Assembly: GCA_932294295.1 (NCBI GenBank)
Contig: OW028580.1
Coordinates: 31,628,136 to 31,692,135 of the forward strand
DNA length: 64,000 nt
Source: Alitta virens
Lineage: Eukaryota > Annelida > Polychaeta > Phyllodocida > Nereididae
Direction: 5' to 3'
Positions 35,945 through 50,260 of this stretch are shown here, one piece after another. Both the position numbers and the translations under genes were made by a program. Under the pieces are notes generated by a model that saw only the letters and a list, made by a program, of their open reading frames with translations, was not told where the DNA came from and did not search any database. Positions within the stretch are counted from its first letter, which is position 1; each line of letters begins with the position of its first letter.

Positions 35945-36075
35945 GTTTGGAGCACTGTCTATGCTGAGGCAAGTAAAGAAAACACATAACTAAACTGTAT
36001 CCTGACAGTTTTGGCGTGCTGTCATTACGTCTGCCTCTGTTAATGCATAGCCTATAGAGCTAGCCAGTGAACGAT
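35945..36075 (+). repeat. SINE-family fragment
   Basis: Contains CTATGCTGAGGCAAGTAAAG and GTCATTACGTCTGCCTCTG, the family's middle and 3' phrases, followed by a diverged tail. Confidence 0.55.
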
Positions 36076-36309
36076 GAAATACAACTTTTTATAACAATTT
36101 CCCGTACATATTATATATAGAAGTATTTAGTGGTTTTTTGCGTGTTCTTTTATTTTTACATTTGGTTTTTAGCGCCATTTGTTTGTATTACTGGAAGGAG
36201 CGCGGTGTGAGCAAACAGAATGCTGTGGAATGGCTGTTCTGGGGCACAGTAGTTGCATGGTGGGCACCGTTATGGCTGCACGGTGTATTCCTCTAGAGAG
36301 TTTACATCT

Positions 36310-36481
36310 CAGTCAGTCAGTCAGCTTGTCAGACAGACAGACAGACATTCAGTGTCATGAGTCAGCAAGTCATTGCCATGAGTCAGTCAGTCAGTCAGTT
36401 AGTCAGACAGATAGTCAGACAGTCAGTCAGTGCCATGAGTCAGACAGTCAGTGCCATGAGACAGTCAGTCAGGCAGTCAGT
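36310..36481. repeat. CAGT/CAGA array with TGCCATGAG interruptions
   Basis: Imperfect (GTCA)n and (GACA)n with the phrase GTCAGTGCCATGAGTCAG-like repeated about three times, giving a secondary period of about 30. Confidence 0.8.
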
Positions 36482-37543
36482 GTTTTTCTATATTTGTTTG
36501 CAGTCATTTTTGTTGAACTGCTGTAATCAGTGCGTGGTTGATTTTTCTGGTGGGCCAATTGAAATATTTCTACAAATTGGAAAATATGTCAAAACATTGG
36601 GAAATAAGTTTGCCCCAAATGGTTTTCGGCCATTACTTTTTTTTTCTCCAGTAATCATTCCCATATTTGCACACTTCGTTGCCATTGGCCTGTCAAATGG
36701 AACATGAATGTGAAAAAGTTCTATTTTGCATTTTTTGCCATTTCAGTTCATTTTCTGTGCATGCTTTGTGTATAACTAACTAACTAAAGATTATTTCAGC
36801 AGACATCTTGAAAGTCATTGAATTTGCATAAGATTATACGAGGAGACAGAACCTCTCTTTTTGCTTGATATGTTTGGAGAAACATCCTATTGAATCATTT
36901 ATAAATAGTTAAGTGATGTTCATTCATGGCCAGTGAATGCTTTTAAGAAAACTCTGAGAAATGTTAAGTACATTATGGACCTCTTAACTTCAAGCTTGGC
37001 ATAACATGTATGATTAATAGAGGGAATAAATAGGGGGAGTGCTGAGCTATGCATTCGGCTGTCCTCTCTCCCTTTCATGGGCCTCTTTGCATAATGGCAT
37101 CGGAATTAGTTTTGCTGCAAAACTGTGCAATTTTAATTCCCCTCTGACAAAAGCCCCTCCCCGGCCCACAAGAGTTATGGCTGGGCTTTGTCGAGGAAAT
37201 ATCCTTGATGGCATTCGTTAATAAAGCATTTGTCTTGCCACCTCACCTGAGATATGATTTGTCAACTGCTAAATGAGTTCAATGGAGGGGCCAAGGGGCA
37301 ACTGGGGAGGGAGGGGGGTTAGAAAGTGAAAGTTTGTGCCATTTGTTACTAGGGAAAGTTTGGTAGATAGAGAATTATTTTTCCTATTATATTTCAATTC
37401 GGTTATGCAGTTTTTGAGTGTCTCCAGATCAACATGCCTTGGCTGTTAAAATTGCTTCTTGACCCTTCTATATGGTTGTGTTATTATATAAAAAGGGGGT
37501 AAAACCCCATATATACAGATAGTACCAAAAATTCGACTGTCTG

Positions 37544-37566
37544 TCGATCAATCAATCGATCGATAG

Positions 37567-37638
<72 letters not shown>

Positions 37639-37656
37639 GTCTATCTATCCATCCAG

Positions 37657-37694
<38 letters not shown>

Positions 37695-37702
37695 CTATCT
37701 AT
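37544..37702. repeat. ATCA then TATC tetranucleotide array
   Basis: (ATCA)n for about 55 bases switches to (TATC)n for about 100 bases. The only interruptions are short ones near 37640. Confidence 0.9.
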
Positions 37703-39859
37703 TTGTACTTGGGTCATTTGGATCATGGCTGGAGGGGATTACTGTAATCCCGATGCATCGCCCCATGCACTAATTCACAGAGGATGACAGGCAGTTGTAC
37801 AATGGGCTTATCCTGACATTATTTGAGAGGCTCTCTCGCTTCTATTGTTTTTGTATGGATGGGCTACCATTAAAGACAGTATCTCAATAGAGTCATTGTC
37901 ACCTTTTGTCATCACCTCACAGCCAAGCGACCTAATTATGGACATGTTTTGCTGTTTACTCAACTAAATTAATCAATTTCCCTTATGGTCTATAGGCTGG
38001 CTTACTGTATTAAAGGTCTAACAATGAAATTACAGAATAATGAGATGTTCATGTGCTGAGTTTACACAATTCTTGTTCTGACAAGCAGAAAAATTGTCTA
38101 AGCTAAAAAAATATGAATCAATTTCTCTTGTATTTTTAGAAGATATCCTGAATCTATACTCAGCCTATCATCTACATAGTTTAACCAATCATTTTGTTTA
38201 ACCAGGTAAAATTAAGAAGATTTCCATAATTAGGTCACTGGGCTGTGAGGTAACGACACCCAGTGTTTTATGGGTATATTAAGATTTATACACATTTCAC
38301 AATGTCATTGTATCTTGACCCAGGTTGTAGGCTTATCAAGAAAATACCATAATGCAAATTACTATTGTGAAATAGCCAATATTTTACTCCATTATACCTT
38401 GGCCTTGGGATAATTATATCTAATTTCTCCAAGATAATACTTTCCAACCATCTAGAATAATTACACAATTACTCAGAAATTGAATGCAATACCCATCTTT
38501 ACTCCAGATCAAAGGAATCCCTTTGAACTGCTATTACGCCCAATTATTATGAACATCTTGTAATAATTTCCCGACTAAGACAGTATCTATTTTCATCACC
38601 CCTTCTCAAGTTCTTGGGGCGAATTATGGCCATTTCTAATAGCCCTTTGTTTGTGGCCAATTTATGGGACGGGGCAAGGCCAGCACAAAACTAAATCTGG
38701 AGCAACGTTTAGGAGAAGGTCATATTTCGTCACCTTCACAATACAGAAATACCAGAAAATGTCTGCCCTAACAGTCCTGTGGTTTCTAGACATTCCGAAT
38801 TAATTATAACTCGTAGAACAGAAGTTTGTGCATTTGAATAAACATTGGGTTATTGTATGTAGAGCTCTGAAGCTGACAAGTTCTGATATAGTTCCAAGGC
38901 TCCTCAGAGACACATAACTGCATTTGTTATTGACAACAGGCTTTGTTGGTGTGGGATTCTAGTATTCTAACTAAGAAGTATATTTCACATTTGTTATATA
39001 TGTAGAGTGAAGGTCCTGGGTTAAAACCTGGTTATGACAACCTAAGTATATTACAAACTATTGTGGAAATCAGGGAAAACCTACTTTTTAGACAATATTA
39101 CATATATTTGCCCAACAGTGATGCAGTTTCTTGACTCTAAACCAAAACTGAAAAGCCTCAATGTACTGACAGTATTCCTCAAAAAAGTTTCGAAGTTCCT
39201 GGTGAACCCTGATCTGCTGATGTGGTCGTTGAATGGACACATTGCTTGAGAATGCATGGCATCTTCCCTTAACATTTAAAGATTTGAGAAAGCCTCATGC
39301 TTGGTGAGGTTCTTACCACATTAAAGCAACCCTTTGCCTTACCATACAAATAGTATTATATCTTGACTTCAGTATGTTGCACTGTAAACTTCTGAATTCT
39401 GTGCTTTGTAAGGCATATTTGTCTGGTCCAAACCCCAATTGTAACATTTGATTGACTCAGAAACTGCCAAAGAAGTTTCAGTACTTTGTAGCCAACTCGT
39501 ATTTTGCTATCTTGGCTGATAAATGTATTTCTGATCTATGCTTATGGCCTGTATATAGTCACGATAAATGAAATCATTAATTTTTGCACAAGCCAATGTT
39601 CAGTGCAATTTAACTGTATTAGTCTGTAAACAAAAAACTGTCCTTTGAAATAGAAAATGTATTATTCAGCACATAGTGCTCTAAATCATTTGTTACTTTT
39701 CACTAGAACATGCCATGAAATTTAACTTTCAATGATTTGGCATCCGTTACTGAAATGCAGGCAGATTAACAAGCAATTTGCAAAATTAACACTCCTTTGG
39801 TTGTCATGGGCGATGGCGATATGACCAGGACATTGTACATAGATAGAGTGATAGATAGA

Positions 39860-39952
39860 TAGACAGATGGATAGATATTTTAGCATCTATCCGATATGTC
39901 ATGTTTCCAACAGAATTTAGCTGTACACTGTGGGGGAGTAAAGTTATTGTCT
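39860..39952 (+). repeat. Dispersed repeat D, copy 1 (inverse of 50701-50790)
   Basis: About 70 bases, including CAGAATTTAGCTGTACACTG and GGGGGAGTAAAGTTA, recur in inverse orientation at 50703-50770 with only about two differences. Both copies end in GATA/TATC repeat on the same side. Confidence 0.8.
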
Positions 39953-41988
39953 TTTCAGTCTATAGCCTTGTCCCTTCAAGTGCACTAGAACGTTGCACTG
40001 GACGTCATAATGAGCGTGATGACGTCACAGAAGTGCCATCTGGTGGTCCTTTTAAGTTTCTACCTGTTGAGAGTGACTTGTGACTGTCCTGGGTGGCCCT
40101 TGACCCCAATGACCGATGGTCAAGCGCAGCTGGACGTCACCTGGGTGTCCTGACTCATCATTGACCACTGCTGGACTCCACTGGACACTGGTGCCAAAGT
40201 CATGTTGCCCTGCACACCCATGTAATGGAATTTTTACTTCTATATATATAGTAATAGCTTTTAAATGCCCAGTGATAAATGAGTGTCGGGCAGGAGGGAG
40301 ACTATAATATGTGGGAGATGGAGGTCACACTGTCGACAGTGTTATTAAACATGACTGTTTCTTTGTTTAAATAGTGTAGAAAGAAGACTCAACACGGTTG
40401 TAATGGTTTGTAAAACTGGTCGAACAATATGGAATGACCTTGTTACTGCATGATTTATGCAATTGAATCACATTTGGCAAGTCCAATCTCGTTTAATACA
40501 CATCAACAATTACGGTGATGTGCTCTCCACAAAAATCAGTGCCCTGTATACATGGTCATTCTGTCATCTATAGTCTACTATACCTAGACCAAGTTCTACC
40601 AAACAGTCCCCAACCTATTGTACTATGCCCATACGGTGCAGGGAGCTGCATAAATTTGAATTTAACCATGGAGTCACTAGGAGTCACTATGACTCCATGA
40701 TTTAACGCTACTTAACATTGCACAAGGGCAATTGAGACCTACGTAATGTTGGCACCCAGATCCCTTGAATGGGCATTTCTTGAATGGGTATTTCTAGCAG
40801 GTATTTCTAGCAGGTATTTAATGGATGAAATATATACCATTAGATACACTATTATCACCAGCCTGACCTTTCTGCTTCAGTGTGTATAAGATTCGCTTTA
40901 CTGTAACTTACACAAGGTCGAAATTGCGGACTGCGCATCGGGAAACGACTATTCATTCTGGAGTTTTTATGTACTCTTGACTAACACAAGTGTACTCAAA
41001 TGACAATATCATGTACTCCAATTACATTGTCACTTTGACAGTCCACGAAAAACGCAGACAATTAAGATTTCTTTCTGGTGTCCGTTGCACTTGATACATG
41101 GTTGGGTTTTACGGTTTATGAAACTTTGAAATTAACGTTTTTGAGGCAGAGATATCTGGAGAAAAAATAAATAAATAGAAAAAAAGCCTTAAATTTGAGG
41201 ACAGTATCTAGCCTAATAATGGTGTTGCAGTCAGGAGTGATTATGTGAAATGTAAGATTGTTGAATGTCAGATCACATTTTGAGTGAGATGGCAAATAGT
41301 TGTCATTACAATGGCGTATTAATCTTCCAGTTAATTACATCTGTCATGACATGTTAGATACACACTTATAAGATATTATGCATGTAAATTATTATAATGT
41401 GCACTGAATATGTGTATATTAGTTTATTTTATCAGTTGATGTCATTTATATAAGTACAGATGAAAACATTAAGAAAGCTAGACAAGTGAACCAGAATTCT
41501 TTCAGTATATATGTAAGCCAGTAAATGTACCAATGTACAATATAATGACCAACAGGTACGGAATAATTAGTTGCATATATAGACATTTGTGTGACCCACA
41601 GTCATAGACGTTTGTCTGACCCACAGTCATGAAGTTTGTATCTATAAAAAAAGAAATGAACATGTTGGCAGTCTTTAAGAGTTGACATTTTGCTGTAAGT
41701 TTTATGTAGGTTAAAAACATGTTTTAAAAGTAATTGAGAAATAGCATTTAAATGTGGTTATTTAAAAGCAAAAGAGCTAGAACGGAGGCCATGCCTTCGT
41801 GTTTGGCCACCTGTGAACTGTCATTTAGCAAAAGCCCGTTGCCCCAGGGCAGGAACAGTTCAAGGGACTTACCATTTTATGTCATGTGTGTTTGGACATG
41901 TTATCATGTGAATATGCTGTGGAAATACCTGTAATTGAGGACAAACACAGGCATACTGGAAAGGTGGACACCTAGCTGCAGATGGAAA

Positions 41989-42045
41989 CAGGCAGACAGA
42001 CAGACAGGCAGGCAGACCGACAGACCGACAGACAGACAGACAGAG
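41989..42045. repeat. CAGA tetranucleotide repeat
   Basis: (CAGA)n with CAGG and CCGA variants, 57 bases. Confidence 0.85.
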
Positions 42046-42959
42046 TGACACACAGTCAGGCCCAACAGTCTGAAGAAAGGTTATAGAGAAACTTTGAATC
42101 AATTGCATTGTATTGTATTGTATTGCAATGTTGACTAGTATTACGCTTAGCTTATATATGACTAAATACATTGTAAGGCTTGAAAATGTCTTAGAAGTAG
42201 TCTGATTAAAACGACCATAATTGGGGATGGGACAGTCATTGTAAATTGTCAAAAGTAAGCTACTTTAATTAATATTCTAATCAAATAGATATTAAGAGTA
42301 TATTGGCACAGAGAGACGTGGGAAACATACCACACTGACAACAAACATGCATTTTCTAGGAAATCCAGGGATATTGCAAATGACTAATATAATCAAATGC
42401 CCAGTCATGACATTTTATTTCACAAAAAGTCGAGGGATTGATCGAATTCATGGACACGATTGACGTGCATTTGGCCGGGTTGACAGTTTATTGAAATACA
42501 GGTAAAATGTTGCCTGCAGGTTCCAAATGAATTATTGATAGTATATTTTGATGTTGTCACTTGATGGGCCACTCCTAATAGACCCCCTCATTATGGGAGT
42601 CGCCATTGAGGGCCACAGTCCACCACGACAATTTGCTGGTTAATAATTCAGTCGCTTATATGTCAGAGCAGTTCATATCATCTGGTTGTGGAAAACAATG
42701 GGTTGTCCCATTGTTCTGTATTGACAAGGGTATTGTTAATAGTCACATGATGATGTCAGTTTTAATACCCGACTGACTGCGAAAATAGCAACGGGATTTT
42801 ACGCCCATTAACTTTTTTGGCAAGAGCATTGATCGCCGGCTTCCATGGGATGAAAGGGAGAGATATTCAGGATAGAAAAGAGAAAGTAAAGATAGAAACA
42901 TGTAGGCAGATTGACAGACAGACAGACACTGGTACTGGAGATGGTAGACAAGAGTAAAA

Positions 42960-43185
42960 GACAGACACAGCTGCGTGGCTCAAGTCTTTGCCAGCTCCAC
43001 TGCAGGTCCTGGGATCGATTCTCAGTGCAAGAACGCCTAGTCAGCTTTTTCTTCTCAGCTAAACGTTGCGCGCATTTTGTGGAAGTCCTCCAAAGCCTTA
43101 TCATGACATCGTGACGTCTGCCTCTGGTGGCTGGTTTTAAAAGCTGACTATGATTCAGGCCAGTAGCACTGAGGCCAAATACCCA
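42960..43185 (+). repeat. SINE copy with tRNA-like head (best full-length example)
   Basis: The head has an A-box-like TGGCTCAAGTC at 42976-42986 and a B-box-like GGATCGATTCT at 43012-43022, spaced as in tRNA genes. The body (GCGCGCATTTTGTGGAAGTC) and the family tail (GACGTCTGCCTCTGGTGGCT then AAGCTGACTATGATTCAGGC) follow. It has the expected layout of a tRNA-derived SINE transcribed by RNA polymerase III. Confidence 0.7.
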
Positions 43186-43216
43186 TCGAAATTACAACAT
43201 TTAAGGTACATCTATC

Positions 43217-43440
43217 AAGTGGATTTTCATGGAAGGTTCTCTATATTTTCACCAGGTGGCTACGACAGAATACTGCAATTCTATTGGCCGATAAAGTTCC
43301 CGCCCTTGACTTTGATTGGTTGAAGCAATGTGCATCCAAGCAGCAGTATTTTTAATGCATTTTAATGTATATTTGACATCTTATCATTTAGTTGATTTCC
43401 GTCATTTCCCTGAGAAAATTATATTAATGGAATCATTAGG
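43217..43440 (-). repeat. Dispersed repeat A, copy 2 (inverse of 3893-4116)
   Basis: The reverse complement aligns along its whole length with 3893-4116. It lies about 30 bases after the end of the SINE at 42960-43185. Confidence 0.8.
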
Positions 43441-45183
43441 TTATGATCTTTTATGTATTGAAATACATTCTTTATATTAAGACTAGGGTGGCCCCTTGGC
43501 AGCGACATCAAAGATGTCTTAAAGGGGTCACCCTACTTAAAGCAAATTATAATAACATGATTGTAATATATATATTTTTTCTTTGATACCAGCTTTAAGT
43601 AAAATAAATATATCTGAATCTGAATCTATGTCTGAAAAGCAAAATGAGTAATAAGAGGGGAAGAAAGACTTATGTCTTGCTGAATTCAGGGCTGCTCAGT
43701 GAAAAGACTCTATTGGGTTTGTGTTTTAAGTACATCTATAGGAAGAGGCATATTATATATATATATATATAAGAGCCAGAGAAACAAGACATGTAGAGAA
43801 GGCCACAGGAAACAGAATATAGAGTGTGACAATGCAAAGCTGCAATTGTAAATGGAAGCTCCCCATAACTATGATGACTGAATGCTCCCTGCATGACGTG
43901 AACTGTACCTCTCTGGAAATCTGCAGACTGTATATTGATGTTCGACTTAGCAGCCCCCTACTCCCCTTTGAACATCTGATTGATTGGCCATTGATTATTC
44001 ATTAAATTATTTAGCAATGTGATTGGAAATTGTCCTTGGTGAACCCTGCGTGTTTCCTGTGCACTTGCACTCATCGATTCATTGAGACATGAGGGGAATT
44101 TTGATTATTTCTTTGCCAATTTACTTAAGCTGAAGTTTTGATGGTTTTCATAATTCCTCTGAGTCAAAGACCCTAAGCTTGTTTGTTCTTGATTCCTGTC
44201 TGTTTGCTGTGAATGGCTCTTGAATAATTCATGGTAATGGATTACTGCCTTGAATGTGATAGAAGCTTGGGTCAGGTTAGGGTAATATTTGTAAATATTC
44301 TGCAACTGCTTCCAGAGACACAGGACTCCATTTCGAAGGCAAGGGTCAGTAGTTCATGACTGAAATACTTCAGGCATCACATTTCCCACATTTGACAGTG
44401 TTGGAAGTAGCTTTTACGTCCATGGAAGTAGATTTGAAATTGTGTATAGATCAGAAAATTTTTACTTAATAGGCCTATAAACTATGGACAATTATAATGA
44501 AGACGATCTGACTTCGGAATAAAGTAATGATGAAATTATGAGCTTATTTTTTGGGTTGGCAAGAAACTCTCCATCAATTAACTTTTGTATTTTGGGTAAA
44601 TGGCCAATACGCCAGTAGGTGTCTGCCAGCCTTTTTACACTGAACTGAACTTAAATTAGGACTTCCAAACTGTTCGTTTTTCTGAAATCATGAACTAGAT
44701 CATCTAGATGCCTTGCTTTGCCCTCACTAACCTATACTTGCAGTGACCAAACCCACTGACATAGTTTTGTTTATTGTAGTGATTTGGGATCATCACCTGC
44801 TGCTGCTGCTGCAGTGATTGTACATGATGCTGAACAAAACAAATCTATTTTGATCTTCTATTTTGATCGTGATCCAGGTGAATGGATCAATGGAGAGAAT
44901 TTCCTCACCACACATGTCGATATTCCTCCGCGTCAGCTGTCAAGGGGGAACTACATTCATGCGCCCTGTGTATACATGTTATGTAGGCCCCCTGTATTGG
45001 CACTGGTTCCTTTTCTCTGCTCTTTGGTCTGTCACGTTTGGTTTGGTGATTGTTTTGCTTTATATAATTCAATTGGGCTAAGTGTGACTGCTCATGATCT
45101 GTATGGAATTATTCTATTATCATATTATGCACTTATGAATTTGCAAATAAGTTTTTAGCAGGTGAAAAACCCCGTAAAGACCT

Positions 45184-45325
45184 GTAAGTAAGTAAGTAGG
45201 TAAGTAAGCAGGTAAGTAAGTAAGTAAGTAAGTAAGGAAGTAGGTAAGCAAGTAAGTAAGTAAGAAGGTAAGTAAGTAAGTAAGTAAGTAGGCAAGTAAG
45301 TAAGTAAGTAAGCAAGCAAATAAGT
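45184..45325. repeat. TAAG tetranucleotide array
   Basis: (TAAG)n with occasional TAGG and CAAG variants, 142 bases, abutting mini-element C. Confidence 0.9.
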
Positions 45326-45380
45326 CCCAGATAGCATTCCAAATCGCCAATGCTGAAACGATTTGGAATGCTATAGATCA
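45326..45380. mobile_element. Mini-element C, short copy next to a TAAG array
   Basis: ATAGCATTCCAAATCG (45331-45346) and CGATTTGGAATGCTAT (45359-45374) are perfect 16-base inverse repeats around a 12-base centre. Directly follows the (TAAG)n array 45184-45325 through CCCAG. Confidence 0.7.
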
Positions 45381-46689
45381 GGGGTATTTTCAGACATACT
45401 ACATCAATTGCAAGGCTTCTGAGAAGTATTGACAATTACTGAAGGTGCAGTACTTCCGGAAATGCTGGTATGACCTTGTGGTAAACTAATGTCATCTTTT
45501 TGTGGGACACCATTTTTTAAAACTTAATCTTTTATGAGGGAGTGGCAATGAACTTCATATAGCAGTGCATCATGAAAATTACATCTATCATATATTCGTA
45601 GGTTTAAAATGCAATTAATATTTATTTCAACTTCAAAGTAGGTAAACTATCTGAGGTTTCTATTCAGTCAATTCTGAAAGCTTCTTGCATTAAATTGGAC
45701 TGAGTTATTCAGTTGGTCCAATGCAATGAGTTAATTATTAAACCCCTCACAATATTCCTGCATGGGGGCTTTATGAAGCCCTTGGCCAAGTTTCAATGAG
45801 TTCCATTCAATGATTAACATTGCTTGAGAGTGTTGCTCATACAAATGAAGTGCCGAAAATGGGAGGAACTCTGTGATGGAGAGGGTGTCTGCTTGACAAT
45901 AAGGAATGTCATCATTTTCAATACTACTGGTTCATACCAGCTGTTTGCATTCATAAATTGAGCTGTAGAAATTTGACATACATTTATATTATATTCCTTT
46001 GCTTATTTTGTAAGACTTTTTTTCTTTCGAGCAGGAAGGCAGTATAGAATTTATTTGTAAAAATTAGATAAATTACATTTTGAAAATAGGTCAGATTTAA
46101 TTTGTTAGTTATTTTTGTTTTTGTGGCTGGTTGGAAAAGTATTATATGTTTGGAAAGAAAAGGTTATTCAGCAATCAGGTCTTAATTTGCCATAATTACT
46201 ACACTAAGTGTAGAGAAACGTGTTTAGATTCTCTCTGCGTCTTTTTTTCTGTCCCCCTTCCTATCAATTAATCTCGTCCTAATGGAGATGAATTCCGTTT
46301 AATTCCCTTCACGCTATTTTACACCAGCCTAAGTACTCAGAACGTTCTTATATAGTCCGGCCACCAGGAACTACTTCCTCTCAGGGGGAATTCCTGCGCC
46401 CTCCCAAGGTGCCCGTCAACAAGAAATCAATGCGCTGTGAAAAGTAGTGCCATTGCTCGGGGAATCTGGGGCGGGTTAGTGAGACAGTAGATCTCGGAGG
46501 GGTGATAATCTTTAACTCTTGTTGTGAGAATTTCTCCCGAGAATTGTCGGCTTAATTCGCTGCACCGAAAAAGTCGATCCGACCGACAGTTGGGAAGTTA
46601 CGGCCAGGGAGTACAAGTCCCGTGGGGTGGGTACAGACTGGTGCAGGAGACAGGATGAGAGGATAGGGACACGATGTACAGCCGGATAG

Positions 46690-46900
46690 TAGCACCAGTG
46701 TGGCCCAGCGGTAAAGGTTCTAGCCTGCTCAGACAGTCCATGATTCGAACCATGTCAAACTGTGTTGCGTTGGCATTGAAGTGCATGAACTTCCTGAAGC
46801 TTGTATGAACATGCAATTTGTGAGGACTCCAAATGCTTAGCCTACTATATATATTACAGAATAACTTTAAGTCCGTCATTCCTCATCTGAATACACATTT
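46690..46900 (+). repeat. SINE copy with tRNA-like head
   Basis: A-box TGGCCCAGCGG at 46701-46711 and B-box-like GATTCGAACC at 46742-46751 fit RNA polymerase III promoter consensus. The body includes GTGAGGACTCCAAATGC and CCTCATCTGAA, a diverged version of the family tail. Confidence 0.6.
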
Positions 46901-49099
46901 CCAGTAAATCCCATCCCATTACGTTCCATATAGTCCACCCATACTAGTGATACTGTTATTTAGACAAAAATGTCTTAAGCAGAATAAACATTTTGTCTCG
47001 GTGCTATATCTTGCTTTGTCATATGCCCTGTTAAGTTAAAATAATTTGCCAAAACATCAAGGTCACCAAATGGAACCATTGCAAAACTAACCTAGTTAAA
47101 TATATTAATGAACCTGTCATCTGCGAATGACTCCTTAAGAACCCCAATGACTGACTGATGTTTGCCTTTTGACCATTTTACCAACACCTCGAACAACGTG
47201 AATGCGTTTAAGAAACACTTTTCTGAGGACCCATATTTGTGGCCATATTCCGGCAATACAGCCACCCTCGCAGTTGTATGGGCCCAACAGATAGTGACAA
47301 GAGTAATAAAGAGTGAAATGTCATTGTTGGTTGATAAATGACTTGGTGCTGAAAGCTAACCTGAGACCAGTATTGTCACCTTTGTTATGCTAAACACCCC
47401 ATAGAATCAGCTCTTGAGGACACGGGGGTGACCTTACCTGCTCCTGCATGGCACCCCCTGGGTCAGCCACTGGCTGGGGTAAACCAATGCCTCATGCAGC
47501 CGTATGTGTCTGTCAGATATGATACTTTTCTTTATGATTAATGGGCAAAACATGCTAGTCTTAATGGTGAGGTGAGGTGGTCTGACTAGCGAATTTAAAA
47601 AATATTTGGAGAATTCAGTTGAGACAAATGTAAGTTGTCTGAATTATTAGGTTTAGCCTTTTTTCATGTAAGACATAAATAACATTTATTTTGTTAATTT
47701 GTTTGTGAATGTTCTGAACAAGTATCAGATCAATGATCTTTATATAGTAAAGATGGGGTAATTGCTTTCAATAAAACATACTGAAAGTGTTTTGGGGGCT
47801 TTTGTTATGTTTAAGGGAACATTCTCAGTGCTGCATGCTATTTAGATGAAATAGCAATATTGACAACCTGGTTACTATGTGAAAATAAAGTTTCCATAAA
47901 AAGATGCTTTTAAACTCTGGTTTTAGATATTTACTTGCCCAAAGATTGCAATCCATTTAATCCTTCATTATTATCTCTTTGCTCTAAATAAACTTGGCTA
48001 AGGTACAACAGCTATACTCAGGTGTTTATTTCAGAGACACCATTCTTGAAGCATGTGGCCATTAATAGCTCGCCCGGCCATTACTCACGTATGGCATTTA
48101 ATTATGAGAACCTTTCTGAAGATTCACATTTGCAAACGATAATTTATAAGCACGGGGCGAGGGTCTTATGAAAGCCTTTGACAGTCCTATAATGGTGCTT
48201 TGCTTCCGATATAATGCAATTCATAAAGTGTCAAAATCCACAATTAGTGACAATATATACTTGGACTTCAAAGCACTGAGTCAAAATTATGGAAAGGCAT
48301 TTAGATTCGCAGGATAAAAGATGTATTTGTAAAAAATTAGAGATAAGATGAAATATGTCTAAATATCATGTCTCAGCATAAAAAAACGTAAAGAATATGG
48401 AAAATTCGCTCTCTTAAAAGCTTGTAACTACACTGAGTGGTAATTACACTTAAATGGTACAATTTGGGAAAAGCTAAGATGAAAGAGCCGCAATTATGAA
48501 TGTAATAATATCTTTGTAAACCAAGTTATTTAGCAGGCAAGTGTCTAGACTTTTATGAACTTCTTGATAAGATAAGATGAAATTTAAAAAGACATATTCC
48601 TTTTGTATGGTAAATATAGCAGCTATGAATAGGCCATGTTTATGGTTTTGGTTTTTGGAGACTCTCAAGGGAGATTTAAATCCGGGACGTTAATTAACCT
48701 GTCTTGCCACAAAGCCACTGGGTCAATTATCTGGACATTAGTGCTCTGTTTTCAATTAAAAAGAAGTTTCATGAATAAAATAGGATACATGGAAAAGATT
48801 AAGACAGGAAACGTCCTGGAAAGAGAGTAAAATAGGAGCAAAAAATGAGATAGAGAGAAAGAAATGTTAAAAGTTGTCAGTATCTTCCATACATTGTAAA
48901 AGATATTCCTATTGTTTCAATTCTAATTGTCTGTATTATTATTATGTTTATTCTAACCTCAAAAGTACAAAATTATGGAAAAATTAAATCGAACAGTTTA
49001 TAGAAGCATCAATATAAAAAAATCGAGATGTACGTAATAGTATTTTCTCAATGTTATAGTATACTGACATGTTGCTTAGTTAGCCACCTTTGTGTCATA

Positions 49100-49200
49100 T
49101 GATCCGCGGCCAGAAGAAGAAGTAATGATGAAATGGCAAGAGTTTAGAGTCCACACCATTTCCTGTAGGGTGGGGTCTTCCACTTGCTCCTACATAGTCA
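49100..49200 (-). repeat. SINE-family fragment, minus orientation
   Basis: The reverse complement reads AGACCCCACCCTACAGG, then GTGTGGACTCTAAACTCTTG and TTTCATCATTACTTCTTCTT, the same phrase order as the plus-strand copies. Confidence 0.6.
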
Positions 49201-50149
49201 TGAAGTATTTACTTCAACAACTCGTGGGAACGATCATGTTTGCAAATGTTTAGTACAGCATATAATTGAGCCATCTCTATTTTCTGCCAGAATATCTTTC
49301 TAATGCAAACAGGAAATACTATCTCGCTTGCTTCCGGTACATTTATCTCATAATTACCTTCGTGCGCATGTTCCCTATTTGCTGCCATTTTTCTGACACC
49401 TTTTTATGTGCAAGTTTGTGGATAACGAGTGGCATGACATATTCAGTTTGACAAAAGTGTCAAGTTTGCTTGAATGTCTGACACTGCCTTCCGTTTCTTC
49501 AAGTTGGAAATGCGAACAATGAGCTACAAATTTTTGCCACTATTAGGAAAGGAAAGAAATTGAGAAAGTGTCATTTTGAGGAATGACTTTGAAAGTTAAG
49601 AAGTTTCTGTACATTCTGTTGACATTTTTGGAATGGTTGCTCAGAAATGATATGTTTAGTCTCACAAGTTATACGAGTGTCACAGCAGGGGAGACATTTT
49701 CACACTTTTCATTTTCAAAAGAATATGTTTTCTCTGGGAATTGTTTATTTATGATACTTTTTAAGTTTTAGCATTCTGTCTACACTTATCTTTTTGTTGT
49801 CAATCTATCTTGTGGCAGAACTACTGATGTCACTTACTCGTGATGTTATTGTAGTATGACGTCATCAGAACTTGTGCACTACCTTAGCTGTTGCTGAAAC
49901 GCATGAGTCATCAGTCTGATGGTATTATCGTCTGGGATTGTATCAAATATGAATAATTCCGTGCTCATAAATCTTTAATATGGTGGGTTTTTCCCTGAGA
50001 AAGACGTAAAAACTTTTTTTAATTTGGCAAAAATCCAAATAGAAAGGAAAGAATGACTTATTTTGCTGGGTGCGGAAGAAAACAATTCAATGTGAATATA
50101 TAGATATATATAAGGCATATTCCCCTTCACCCCAACCCCATGTACAATA

Positions 50150-50260
50150 TATGGGGTTAACCTTCTCCTCATTACGTCTGCCTGTGGTGGAAGATCATGT
50201 CAGCTGACGAAGCCCCTATCCAGTCCAGACTGACAAAGATGATTAAAAAGATCATTGAAT
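50150..50260 (+). repeat. SINE-family 3' fragment
   Basis: CTCATTACGTCTGCCTGTGG, then ATGTCAGCTGACGAAGCCCC and CCAGTCC, matching the 3' half of the family. Confidence 0.55.

Noticed and set aside
42976..43023. Functional tRNA gene
   Set aside because: A- and B-box-like motifs are present but no acceptor stem or cloverleaf closes; it is a SINE head.
44784..45158. 124-codon open frame with an Ala run as a possible exon
   Set aside because: The Ala run is a short GCT repeat, the rest shows no family similarity, and no paired splice sites with a compatible phase were evident.
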